Shown piece after piece: positions 27,702-35,811 of a stretch of 64,000 nucleotides of DNA. How positions within the stretch are numbered: position 1 is the stretch's first letter; every line of letters begins with the position of its first letter. The stretch lies in the NCBI GenBank assembly GCA_965267505.1, contig OZ254081.1, forward strand, positions 1,984,001 through 2,048,000, given 5' to 3'. This DNA is from JANQHS01 sp965267505. Its GTDB lineage: Bacteria; Bacteroidota; Bacteroidia; Cytophagales; CCMP332. The notes below the pieces were generated by a model. That model ran no database searches. It was not told the origin of the DNA and saw only the letters and a list, made by a program, of their open reading frames with translations. Made by a program: the position numbers and the translations under genes.

Positions 27702-28376
27702 TCAGATCTTTGTTTTCAAAAAAATGAATTCCGGGATGTTCCTAATCACAAGCATTACCCAGTACCAAATAGGTCCAACATAGAATCTTCTTCTCCCCCT
27801 CTTGACCTTTTTCAAGATCATCTTTGCGGCCTTCGATGGAGGAAGAGTTAAAAATCCCGGGGTCTTTTCAACAAGCATTTTGGTCTTGATAAATCCTGGG
27901 ATAACCGTCACAAAGCTTAAGTTGGAACCGGTGTAATAATGTCTGTATCCATCCATCAGTGTGGTCAGTGCAGATTTAGCACTTCCATAGAAGAAATTCC
28001 CTTGTCTACCTCGGTCACCTGATACGGATGATATAGCTATTATCTTACCTCTCTTGCCTTTCATTCTGTTGGAAAGCTCTTGAATGAGGATGGCTATACT
28101 TCTAAAGTTTATGTCAATAATTTTTAAGACCTCCTTTGGGTCATTGATGGCTAGTTCATGATTTCCGAGGTAGCCAGAAAAGATAAAGACCCAATCAGGT
28201 GTCTTTTCCAGGTTCTTAACCAGCTCTGTGGCAGTACTTGGATCCTGGCCATTAAAGCTCAATGCATTATCCTTGATTGAGCTACTCGCTTTCAATACTT
28301 CAAATTCTCCTTCAAGTAGGGGAATCATTTCTTTTGCTAAATCAGAATTTGCTCCAATGATCAATGCCGTTTTCAT
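27702..28376 (-). CDS. dprE2: Short-chain reductase, DprE2-like
   Basis: A 224-residue SDR with an N-terminal nucleotide-binding GANSDLAK and the catalytic Ser (ISSVSG, about 116-119) and Y130-x3-K134 (YGSAK). It ends with a membrane-associating segment (YWVMLVIRNIPEFIF), as the DprE2 family does. With DprE1 it would reduce the 2-keto intermediate to give prenyl-phosphoryl-arabinose. The ATG overlaps the DprE1-like stop (ATGA), strongly suggesting a two-enzyme epimerase. Confidence 0.82.
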   Translation of the reverse strand: MKTALIIGANSDLAKEMIPLLEGEFEVLKASSSIKDNALSFNGQDPSTATELVKNLEKTPDWVFIFSGYLGNHELAINDPKEVLKIIDINFRSIAILIQELSNRMKGKRGKIIAISSVSGDRGRQGNFFYGSAKSALTTLMDGYRHYYTGSNLSFVTVIPGFIKTKMLVEKTPGFLTLPPSKAAKMILKKVKRGRRRFYVGPIWYWVMLVIRNIPEFIFLKTKI

Positions 28377-29662
28377 GTAATTCCTAATCTATTAGAAAGC
28401 TGTGAGGAAAATGTATTGCTCGAAATAAACTTCTTAAAATTCTCTAGTTCAGGGTAACCTTTTTCAAGATTTTTTGGATTGAGCCTTGAATCTTTTGCCA
28501 GGTAAACCCTTCCGCCCATTTCATGAACGATTGCATCAACTCGATCCAATTTTTTAAAGAGCCCCGATCTAACAGGGAAGTCCATGGCCAGGGTATACCC
28601 TTTTATTGGAAAGGACATAAACCCTCTTCCATCTCCAAGAAACTTTAGAACAGTTAGAAAAGATGATAGACCTTCTTTTTGAATTTCCTTCAGGATCTGT
28701 GAGACCCCATTTATCCCGTGTTGGGAAGGGATCACCATCTGGTATTGAACAAAGCCTTTTCTGCCATAAGCTCGATTCCAATTCCCAATAGCATCAAGAG
28801 GGTAAAAGTATTTGTCCAGATCAATCAAGCCTGAGCTGTCACCTTTAAAATAGAACAGCTCATTGAAAAGTGAATTGTTAAGCTTGTTCATAGCAAATGA
28901 GGGCAGGAAAAAGGGGAGGGATGAAAGGCTTCTGGATCTGAAATCCATTTTGCCCATTAGCTTTTGGTCCTTTAGATCAGAAGTGGTTGCATGATGACCG
29001 AGGTATAAAATACCCCTTCCGAAATTCTTGCCCGCTTTAAGTGAGTCCAACCAGGCAACCGAGTAGGGAGCATTTGAGTTTTTCTCAAAAAGATTCAGTA
29101 GCTCTTCAAGATTTCTTCCCTTCTCTATTTTTTGAACGATCTTATTGCTCTCTATTTTTTTTAGCCTGATACTTGCTTGATCGATAACCCCTGTAAGGCC
29201 CATGCCTCCACAGGTCCAGTTAAAGACGTCGGAATTGGAATTCTTTGAACAATTAATTGAGATACCAGGGGAACTGATCAACTCAAGCCCTTCAACAAAG
29301 TTTCCTATTGTTCCGTCCACGTGATGGTTCTTGCCATGAACATCCGCGGCTATTGCTCCGCCAAGTGTCACATATTTTGTTCCGGGTGTAACGGGCAGAA
29401 AATATCCTTTTGGGACAATGTATTCCAGGATCTCCTTCAAACTGGTCCCAGCCTTTGCTTTTAGGATGTCATTATTTAGATCAATAATCCCTGAATTCTT
29501 CAGGGTAGACAACATGTTTTTCCCAAGAGACGCATCTCCATAGCTCCTTCCCAGACCTCGGGCAATGATGGACTGGTCATTCCATGATGCCTGCCACCCG
29601 GATTCCATTTCCAGGACTTCTCCTTCAACAGTCGGAAAGTTTCCCCAATTAGAGATCTTCAT
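28373..29662 (-). CDS. dprE1: FAD-dependent oxidase, DprE1-like (prenylphosphoryl-ribose 2-oxidation)
   Basis: A 429-residue flavoprotein of the vanillyl-alcohol-oxidase fold. FAD-binding segments are ARGLGRSYGDASLG (35-47) and TPGTKYVTLGGAIAADVHGK; the substrate domain contains NWNRAYGRKGFVQYQ (294-308), SFPIKGYTLAMDFP (350-363) and YLAKDSR (387-393). These follow mycobacterial DprE1 closely as I recall it: K390 aligns with the catalytic Lys418, while A359 sits where Mycobacterium tuberculosis has Cys387. It probably oxidises the ribose 2-OH of a polyprenyl-phosphoryl-ribose on the inner membrane. Seven bases separate it from the UbiA gene. Confidence 0.85.
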   Translation of the reverse strand: MKISNWGNFPTVEGEVLEMESGWQASWNDQSIIARGLGRSYGDASLGKNMLSTLKNSGIIDLNNDILKAKAGTSLKEILEYIVPKGYFLPVTPGTKYVTLGGAIAADVHGKNHHVDGTIGNFVEGLELISSPGISINCSKNSNSDVFNWTCGGMGLTGVIDQASIRLKKIESNKIVQKIEKGRNLEELLNLFEKNSNAPYSVAWLDSLKAGKNFGRGILYLGHHATTSDLKDQKLMGKMDFRSRSLSSLPFFLPSFAMNKLNNSLFNELFYFKGDSSGLIDLDKYFYPLDAIGNWNRAYGRKGFVQYQMVIPSQHGINGVSQILKEIQKEGLSSFLTVLKFLGDGRGFMSFPIKGYTLAMDFPVRSGLFKKLDRVDAIVHEMGGRVYLAKDSRLNPKNLEKGYPELENFKKFISSNTFSSQLSNRLGIT

Positions 29663-29669
29663 CAGCTGA

Positions 29670-30539
29670 TCAGTAAAGAATCCAAAAATTCAAGGCTAAC
29701 CAGCCAAGCAAACAAAATTGAAGAATGCGGTCCTTGAAAAGCAGTTTTACTGGCTGACTTGAATTTTCAAAAACCAAACTTATTTGCAGGTATCTAAGGA
29801 TTCCAAAAAGGACAAATACACTGGTAATGATATGGTACTTTCCTTTGGGATCGGACCATCCTTGAGACTGTGAATACATCACATAACAAACTACAAGAAT
29901 TGAGGCAAGGATGGACAGGGTGGTGTCAAGAAACCTCAAACTATAACTGCCAACAGACTTCCTTTGAAGACCAGGATCCTTGATTAGTACCAGATCCGAC
30001 CTCCTTTTAGCAAATGCTATGAACAAAGCCAGAAGGAAAACCATGAGTGTGAGCCATGGGGAGATAGGTACCTCAGCAATGAATCCTCCTCCCAATACCC
30101 TTAACTCAAAGCCAATCGCAATTATTAATACATCCATCAGGCTTACATCTTTCAAGTAGAATGAATAGGAAAGATTTAAGAAGAGGTAAATCAAACAAAC
30201 CATAGTGAATTGAGGATTCAGTAGAGCTGCGAGGGCAATCCCTAAAAATGAGGAGATAATGGAAAAACCCAAGGCTTCTCTTTTGCTTACCAGACCTGCA
30301 GCTAATGGGCGATTTTTCTTTTCGGGATGGATCTTATCGTATTCATAATCCCTGTAGTCATTCAAGGCATATATACCCGAACTGATCAGACCAAATGAAA
30401 GAAAGCCAAAACCAAGTTTGATCAATAACTCTGGATCAAGAAAAACCTGGGCAAAGAATGCAGGTACAAAAAGGAACAGGTTTTTACTCCAATGGCTGGG
30501 TCTACCAAGTTTGATCAGGGATATGAGTTTGGATGCCAT
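29670..30539 (-). CDS. UbiA-family prenyl-phosphate phosphoribosyltransferase (Rv3806c-like)
   Basis: A 289-residue polytopic membrane enzyme. The first aspartate motif NDYRDYEYD (60-68) is followed by KIHPEKKNRPLAAG, and the second region contains KRRSDLVLI and SYSLRFLD. These features match the DPPR synthase branch (mycobacterial Rv3806c: ND..D..AD..HP.K..RP.AAG), which transfers 5-phosphoribose from PRPP to a polyprenyl phosphate, rather than quinone or heme UbiA. Neighbouring DprE1/DprE2-like genes support this. It begins three bases after the hemW stop. Confidence 0.85.
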   Translation of the reverse strand: MASKLISLIKLGRPSHWSKNLFLFVPAFFAQVFLDPELLIKLGFGFLSFGLISSGIYALNDYRDYEYDKIHPEKKNRPLAAGLVSKREALGFSIISSFLGIALAALLNPQFTMVCLIYLFLNLSYSFYLKDVSLMDVLIIAIGFELRVLGGGFIAEVPISPWLTLMVFLLALFIAFAKRRSDLVLIKDPGLQRKSVGSYSLRFLDTTLSILASILVVCYVMYSQSQGWSDPKGKYHIITSVFVLFGILRYLQISLVFENSSQPVKLLFKDRILQFCLLGWLALNFWILY

Positions 30540-30542
30540 CGA

Positions 30543-31670
30543 TTATTTCTCCAAAAATAAGTGGGAAACGATTTCATCGGACTGAAACCAGCCTATAAGA
30601 GTCATTCGTAAATTATTTCTTTCGATCTGTATTAGTTTTTGTTTTTCAAGTTCCTGAAAGAATTTGGAGTGCGATTGGAAAAGATCAACGCCGAATTCTT
30701 GTCGAAATTCCATCATATCTATCCCTTTTTTTGTTCTTAAGCCAGTCATCAACCTTTCATTAGCCATGTCTACCATGTTCAGAAATTCAGAATTCTGGGG
30801 GATGTTGCCTTTATCGAGTGATTGCAAGTAGGAGCCATTTTTAGAAATATTCCAGGATCGCTCTTTGCCATTATAGGAATGAGCAGAAGGCCCAAATCCA
30901 TAATAACTATGCCCTTCCCAATAGCTGGTATTATGTATAGCTTCCTTTCCTGGTTTAGCATAGTTTGATATCTCATAATGATTCATCCCTTTTGCGTCCA
31001 AAGTTTCGTGTATGGCCAGGAATTGGTCAAGGTATTGCTCATCATCTAAAACCTTGATCTGACCTTTTTTTTGATCCAGGCCAAATTTTGTTCCCTGCTC
31101 AATAGTTAAAGAATAAGCGGATATATGTTCCGAATCAATAGAAGAAAAAGTTCTCAGGTCTTCTTCAAATCCTTTTTTATCGTTGAATGGAATGCCGAAT
31201 ATCTGATCGATGCTAAGATTTTCAATTCCTCCTGAGTAGACTGCTTCGATCGCTCTAAGTGCTTGCGCTGAACCATGATTTCTATTGAGCTTCCTTAATA
31301 CTTCATCGTTGAAGGATTGTATTCCCAGGCTAATACGGTTTACCCCCAATGCCTTTAGTGACCTGACCTTGGATAGGATTAAATGTTCAGGATTGGCTTC
31401 AAGAGTAAACTCTTTTAACCCTTTCAGGTCAAATCTCTTTCCCAAAGCTAAAAGGATAGATTCCAATTGAGCCTCATTCAAGATTGATGGAGTACCTCCT
31501 CCGAAATAAAGAGTCTCAATTTTTTCTTCGGAGCCAAGTTCTTTTACAGAGATTTCCTTAGCAATTCCCTGTACTATTTCTTCTATTCCGGAAAGGTTAA
31601 CCGTGAAATGAAAATCACAATAATGACAGGCCTTTTCGCAAAAAGGGATATGGATATAGATTCCTGCCAT
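30543..31670 (-). CDS. hemW: Radical SAM heme chaperone HemW (coproporphyrinogen-oxidase-like)
   Basis: A 375-residue radical SAM protein with C11-x3-C15-x2-C18 (CEKACHYC), GGGTPS, the HemW-type SLGIQSFND and a C-terminal HemN domain. HemW proteins (which lack the extra residues of HemN) deliver heme to apoproteins rather than decarboxylating coproporphyrinogen. It is the first gene of the minus-strand run that continues into the UbiA/DprE genes. Confidence 0.93.
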   Translation of the reverse strand: MAGIYIHIPFCEKACHYCDFHFTVNLSGIEEIVQGIAKEISVKELGSEEKIETLYFGGGTPSILNEAQLESILLALGKRFDLKGLKEFTLEANPEHLILSKVRSLKALGVNRISLGIQSFNDEVLRKLNRNHGSAQALRAIEAVYSGGIENLSIDQIFGIPFNDKKGFEEDLRTFSSIDSEHISAYSLTIEQGTKFGLDQKKGQIKVLDDEQYLDQFLAIHETLDAKGMNHYEISNYAKPGKEAIHNTSYWEGHSYYGFGPSAHSYNGKERSWNISKNGSYLQSLDKGNIPQNSEFLNMVDMANERLMTGLRTKKGIDMMEFRQEFGVDLFQSHSKFFQELEKQKLIQIERNNLRMTLIGWFQSDEIVSHLFLEK

Positions 31671-31717
31671 TATATTGAATTCAGAATCCTAATTTTACCA
31701 GCCAAAATTCTTCCGTT

Positions 31718-32770
31718 TTGATTTCAAGCCCTTATGTTCTATCAGATTTTATTCTCCCTTTTACCTGGGCTTTTATCATATCGGTGTTCGCTATCCCTTC
31801 TATAATTTTTGTGGCCCATGTGAAAAACCTTTTAGATGAGCCAAATGTAAGGACGGTGCACCATTCTTTAACCCCCAGGCTTGGAGGAGTCGCGATCTTT
31901 GCGGGTTTCAGTTCAAGCCTTACCATATTTGGTTCTTTCGATCATGGAATCCAATTTTTAGTCGCTGGCTCCATTATTCTGTTCTTTATTGGAGTTAAAG
32001 ATGACCTGGTCTCGGTCTCTGCTTTCAAAAAGTTTTTTATTCAGATTCTGGCTACAGGGATAGTAATGTTCTTAGGTGACATAAGGATCACCAGCTTTCA
32101 GGGGGTACTTGGAATTCATGAGTTAGATATAGGAATGAGTTACGGGTTCACCTTTTTGGTGATCATGGGGATCAGTAATTCCATAAATCTAATTGATGGA
32201 TTAGATGGATTGGCCGGTACCATCCTTACGATTGTCGCTACTACCTTCGGACTTTTCCTTTATCAATATGGGGGAGAAGCATTTTCCCCATATTCAATTG
32301 TTGCAATTTGCTTGGTAGGAGCCATTCTTGGCTTCCTTCGGTACAACTTACACAATGCTGTCGTTTTCATGGGAGATACCGGGAGCCTGGTTTCCGGATT
32401 AATAGTTTCTGTTCTTGCCATAAAGTTTATCGAGATGGCAAAAGTGCCGGCAGGTCCGTCAATGGCCGTCTGCGTTTTGATCGTCCCGATATTTGATACA
32501 CTCAGAGTATTCTTCATAAGGATATTTAAAGGGGTATCTCCTTTTTCACCTGATAAGAATCATATCCACCATCGGTTATTGGCAATTGGTTTCAACCAGA
32601 TGCAAACCGTTTTCGGCTTAGCGGTTTTTAATTTATTCATGATATTCTTTTGCCTTTGGTTTTCCTACCTGGGCAATTCCTTCATGGTTGTGTTTATTTT
32701 CTTCTGCTTCCTTTTGATCAATGGCCTTATTGAAATTTTTGGTAGGAACAAGGTGGGGCAGGATGATTAA
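31718..32770 (+). CDS. MraY/WecA-family glycosyl-1-phosphate transferase
   Basis: A 350-residue polytopic enzyme moving a sugar-1-phosphate from a UDP-sugar to undecaprenyl phosphate in the inner membrane. It shows the family motifs: VRTVHHSLTPRLGG near the start, GVKDDL (the DD of the active site), NLIDGLDGLAG, FMGDTGSL and the WecA/TagO-type HIHHRL loop (absent from true MraY). It probably initiates an O-antigen, teichoic-like or enterobacterial-common-antigen-like glycan. TTG 31718 is the only candidate start before the first helix. The DUF4271 gene overlaps its end by eight bases. Confidence 0.9.
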   Translation: MISSPYVLSDFILPFTWAFIISVFAIPSIIFVAHVKNLLDEPNVRTVHHSLTPRLGGVAIFAGFSSSLTIFGSFDHGIQFLVAGSIILFFIGVKDDLVSVSAFKKFFIQILATGIVMFLGDIRITSFQGVLGIHELDIGMSYGFTFLVIMGISNSINLIDGLDGLAGTILTIVATTFGLFLYQYGGEAFSPYSIVAICLVGAILGFLRYNLHNAVVFMGDTGSLVSGLIVSVLAIKFIEMAKVPAGPSMAVCVLIVPIFDTLRVFFIRIFKGVSPFSPDKNHIHHRLLAIGFNQMQTVFGLAVFNLFMIFFCLWFSYLGNSFMVVFIFFCFLLINGLIEIFGRNKVGQDD

Positions 32771-33788
32771 TAGGGATTCTTTCCTGAGGTTTTTTTTGGT
32801 TTTTTTTCTCCTTCCTCTTTCTCTATGCGGAAAGGAAAGACAATCTTCTTCCCTGGATCTTGATTTGGGATCAGAAATGAGTCTTGTTGGCATTTGGGTC
32901 TATGCGGAGAAAAGCTCTTTACTCGTAGTCTCTGATTCCTTGGGTGTGGTAAAAGTCATTGAAGAATGTGATAGTGCTTGGTTTGACAAGGATTTTGAAT
33001 TTTTTTCAAACGATTTGGTTCTAAGTATTATTCCGGATAAGGCCGGTTTAAATTCTTGGAGCCTGAAAAAAATCTTTCAAGACAATGATCTGGGGCAAAC
33101 CCAACAATATCCTCTTATTGTTAAAGAAAATGCCGAGACCGGAGCTTTGGTAATCGTGCTGGTAATACTCCTTTTCATTGTTGCCCTTATTCGTGTAATA
33201 AATAATTTCTCTTACTCATTTTTTGTACAACCCTTTTTGGCACTGGGAAAGGTTTCCTGGTTGGATCAATATTCTTCTGGAATTTTTCCAGTAGTTCTAT
33301 TGAGCTTCTTATTGGTCTTCTCCTTTCTTATGGGTTGGACCCTTGATCTGTGCCTTAGTCCGGATTCTCAAATGAGATTTCTAGGTTATGGCTTTTTATT
33401 TTCAGCGTTGCCCTCAAGTATCTCGCTCCTCCTTTTTACCCTGGCTTTTATTTTTTTCAAATTCCTTGCCTATAACTTTCTGGGATATTTATCCAAGGAT
33501 AAGGAATTCTCTAACTCCCTGTTTACCACCTTTCTAGTATTGGCAAACATCCTCTTGCTGCTGATGAATCTATTGATCGTACTAGCTGGTTTTAGCCATT
33601 TACTTTTAGACCAACCGGAAATTGTACCTATGATATTTTTTATATTTGCAGCGATTTTTGGAATCGGGATGATATTTAGCCATTTGAACATTGGAGGCAG
33701 CATCCCGATTTCGATCAGGTTTTTTGGGATTGTTGCTATGGAGATCCTACCCACAATATTTATTGTAAAGATTTTGTTTAAAGGATAA
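32763..33788 (+). CDS. DUF4271 membrane protein
   Basis: A 341-residue protein with a signal peptide (FFLVFFLLPLSLCG), a short periplasmic region of about 100 residues and about seven membrane helices. It matches the DUF4271 group of Bacteroidota, which is regularly found beside hemD, as here (7-base gap). No function is known. ATG 32763 overlaps the preceding gene; an earlier in-frame ATG lacks a signal peptide. Confidence 0.75.
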   Translation: MINRDSFLRFFLVFFLLPLSLCGKERQSSSLDLDLGSEMSLVGIWVYAEKSSLLVVSDSLGVVKVIEECDSAWFDKDFEFFSNDLVLSIIPDKAGLNSWSLKKIFQDNDLGQTQQYPLIVKENAETGALVIVLVILLFIVALIRVINNFSYSFFVQPFLALGKVSWLDQYSSGIFPVVLLSFLLVFSFLMGWTLDLCLSPDSQMRFLGYGFLFSALPSSISLLLFTLAFIFFKFLAYNFLGYLSKDKEFSNSLFTTFLVLANILLLLMNLLIVLAGFSHLLLDQPEIVPMIFFIFAAIFGIGMIFSHLNIGGSIPISIRFFGIVAMEILPTIFIVKILFKG

Positions 33789-33795
33789 GAGCTTT

Positions 33796-34584
33796 ATGGC
33801 GGTTAATGGAAGCGAAGTGAGCAGTATTAAAGATAGGATGAAGGTTGTCAATTCGGTATTGGTTTCTCAGCCAAAACCTGCTAAAGAAGACTCCCCGTAT
33901 CATAAATTATCGGAAAGGTTTAAGATTAAAATTGATTTTAGACCATTTATTGAAGTAAAGGGTATTTCATTCAAGGAATTTCGGAAAGAAAAGATTGATA
34001 TCCTTGATCATTCGGCGATCATTTTTACAAGTAGAAATGCGATTGACCATTTCTTCAGAATCTGTAAGGAAGCTAGGATCGAGATGCCGGCGGAAATGAA
34101 ATACTTCTGTATTTCAGAGCAAACCGCGTACTATTTGCAGAAGTATATAGTTCTCAGGAAAAGAAAATTGTATACCGGTCATAAAACTGTTCAGGAGCTA
34201 ACCGATATTTTGAGTAAGCATAAAGAAGAAAAGTTCCTTTTTCCCTGTTCGAACATTAGAAAAAATGACATTCCTTTATTTCTGCACGAGAATGATTTCA
34301 ATTATACCGAGGCGGTCATCTATGAAACCGTTGCTAGTGACTTAAGTGATTTGGCGGACATAAAGTACGACGTAATTGCATTTTTTAGCCCTAGTGGAAT
34401 CAATTCTTTATATGTCAACTTCCCTGATTTTAAGCAAAATAATACCCGAATTGCGGCGTTTGGGCCTTCCACTGCAAAGGCGGTAAGGGATGCTGGATTG
34501 GTTTTGGATATTGAGGCTCCATTGCCCGAAGCACCGTCAATGACAGGAGCTTTGGAGAAGTACATTAAGGAAGCAAATGTTTAG
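33796..34584 (+). CDS. hemD: Uroporphyrinogen-III synthase family protein
   Basis: A 262-residue cytoplasmic protein with the two-lobed HemD pattern: IFTSRNAIDHFF, VAFIVRIC-type first lobe, then FFSPSGINSLYVNFP and IAAFGPSTAKAVRDAGL in the second. HemD closes hydroxymethylbilane to uroporphyrinogen III in tetrapyrrole synthesis. Sequence conservation in this family is low, but the SPSG and GPSTAKA segments and the DUF4271 neighbour are typical. It ends 95 bases before porP. Confidence 0.85.
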   Translation: MAVNGSEVSSIKDRMKVVNSVLVSQPKPAKEDSPYHKLSERFKIKIDFRPFIEVKGISFKEFRKEKIDILDHSAIIFTSRNAIDHFFRICKEARIEMPAEMKYFCISEQTAYYLQKYIVLRKRKLYTGHKTVQELTDILSKHKEEKFLFPCSNIRKNDIPLFLHENDFNYTEAVIYETVASDLSDLADIKYDVIAFFSPSGINSLYVNFPDFKQNNTRIAAFGPSTAKAVRDAGLVLDIEAPLPEAPSMTGALEKYIKEANV

Positions 34585-34679
34585 AAGTAGGATTTAGGTG
34601 GATTCTATTTTTTTTTCTACTCACATAAATCCATAGTTTAGCGGCTTATTTTATTTTCTGCCAGAGGAAAATCATTAAC

Positions 34680-35672
34680 ATGAAGAAAATATTACTCCTT
34701 ACTCTCAGCGTCCTTGCCATTACTACCAGCAACGTTTGGAGTCAACAAGATCCTCTTTTCTCTCACTACATGTTCAATAAGCTCTACTATAATCCTGCCT
34801 ATGCCGGGGTTAATGGGGATATGGACTTCGGACTCACCTACAGAAACCAATGGGTAGGATATGAGTCTAGTTTTGATGAAGGAGGTTCGCCCGGAACAGG
34901 ATTGTTTTCAGTGTCGACTCCTGTTTATCATAAAAAGCATGAAGGTGGGATTGGAGGGTTACTCCTTTTCGACCGTTACGGCTTTACTCAGGACGTCCAA
35001 ATTCATGTGACCCCTTCTTATCATAGGGCTCTTGGCCCTGGAAAGATCGCTTTTGGATTGAAACTTGGTGCCATTTATAAATCCGTTGATTTCTCAAAGG
35101 CAAGATTGGTTGATGGAAGTGATCCTTTAGTTCCATTGGGACAAGAAACAAGGTTAGGAGCTGACCTTGGCCTAGGTATTTGGTATGAGTCTCCAAAGTA
35201 TTTTGGAGGATTCGGTATCAATCACCTTCTTCCAACCACCTTTGACTTTGGAACAAGAGGCGTAACTACACAAGGTGTCGAATCTGCAGAGAATAAACTG
35301 GTTCCACACTACAATATTCAAGGAGGGGTTAATATTGAAGCTTCCTATGAGCTTACCATTACTCCTTCATTCATTGTCCAATCAGCAAATTTTGACCAAA
35401 CCATTTGGGAGGTTAATGCCATGGCTACTTATCAGGACAGATTCTGGGGTGGCTTAAGCTACAGAAGTACCACTGATATAGTAGCTCTTGTAGGTATGGG
35501 CTTCCTTGAGGACAATGTTTTGAGAATTGGATTAGCCTTTGATGTCGGATTGGATGCTGAAAAGAATCAGGCACTCCAACCTGTCTCGCCTGAGATTTAC
35601 GTCACCTATAAAATACCTTCGGTAGGAGCTCGGAAGAAACCTATTGTCCGTACTCCCCGTTACAGGTTCTAG
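34680..35672 (+). CDS. porP: PorP/SprF-family outer-membrane protein of the type IX secretion/gliding machinery
   Basis: A 330-residue outer-membrane beta-barrel with signal peptide (MKKILLLTLSVLAITTSNVWSQ) and the hallmark QQDPLFSHYMFNKLYYNPAYAG. Proteins of this family link the periplasmic T9SS ring/motor to the outer membrane or carry SprB-like adhesins. Its position as first gene before gldKLMN matches the porPKLMN operon of Porphyromonas. Confidence 0.93.
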   Translation: MKKILLLTLSVLAITTSNVWSQQDPLFSHYMFNKLYYNPAYAGVNGDMDFGLTYRNQWVGYESSFDEGGSPGTGLFSVSTPVYHKKHEGGIGGLLLFDRYGFTQDVQIHVTPSYHRALGPGKIAFGLKLGAIYKSVDFSKARLVDGSDPLVPLGQETRLGADLGLGIWYESPKYFGGFGINHLLPTTFDFGTRGVTTQGVESAENKLVPHYNIQGGVNIEASYELTITPSFIVQSANFDQTIWEVNAMATYQDRFWGGLSYRSTTDIVALVGMGFLEDNVLRIGLAFDVGLDAEKNQALQPVSPEIYVTYKIPSVGARKKPIVRTPRYRF

Positions 35673-35687
35673 TAGGGTAGTAATCTG

Positions 35688-35739
35688 CCTCAGAGCTGTT
35701 CTTATTTTGAATTATTTTTAATTCAAATTAGCTTTGAGG
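35688..35739 (+). other. Two-tier stem-loop between porP and gldK
   Basis: Outer arms CCTCAGAGCT (35688-35697) and AGCTTTGAGG (35730-35739) pair over ten positions with one G-U; inner arms TTGAATTA (35707-35714) and TAATTCAA (35719-35726) pair perfectly with a TTTT loop. No T-tract follows, so it is unlikely to be a terminator; it may set the relative amounts of porP and gldK mRNA. Confidence 0.6.
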
Positions 35740-35811
35740 GGTACGATCCACAATTTTTTACGTTTATTTGAGTTAAACTATTTTTGCTTTTTGGTTGAAC
35801 AGGTTTCCGCT

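Noticed and set aside
31734..31736. ATG near the start of the MraY/WecA-like gene
   Set aside because: It is out of frame with the conserved protein; the in-frame TTG at 31718 is used instead.
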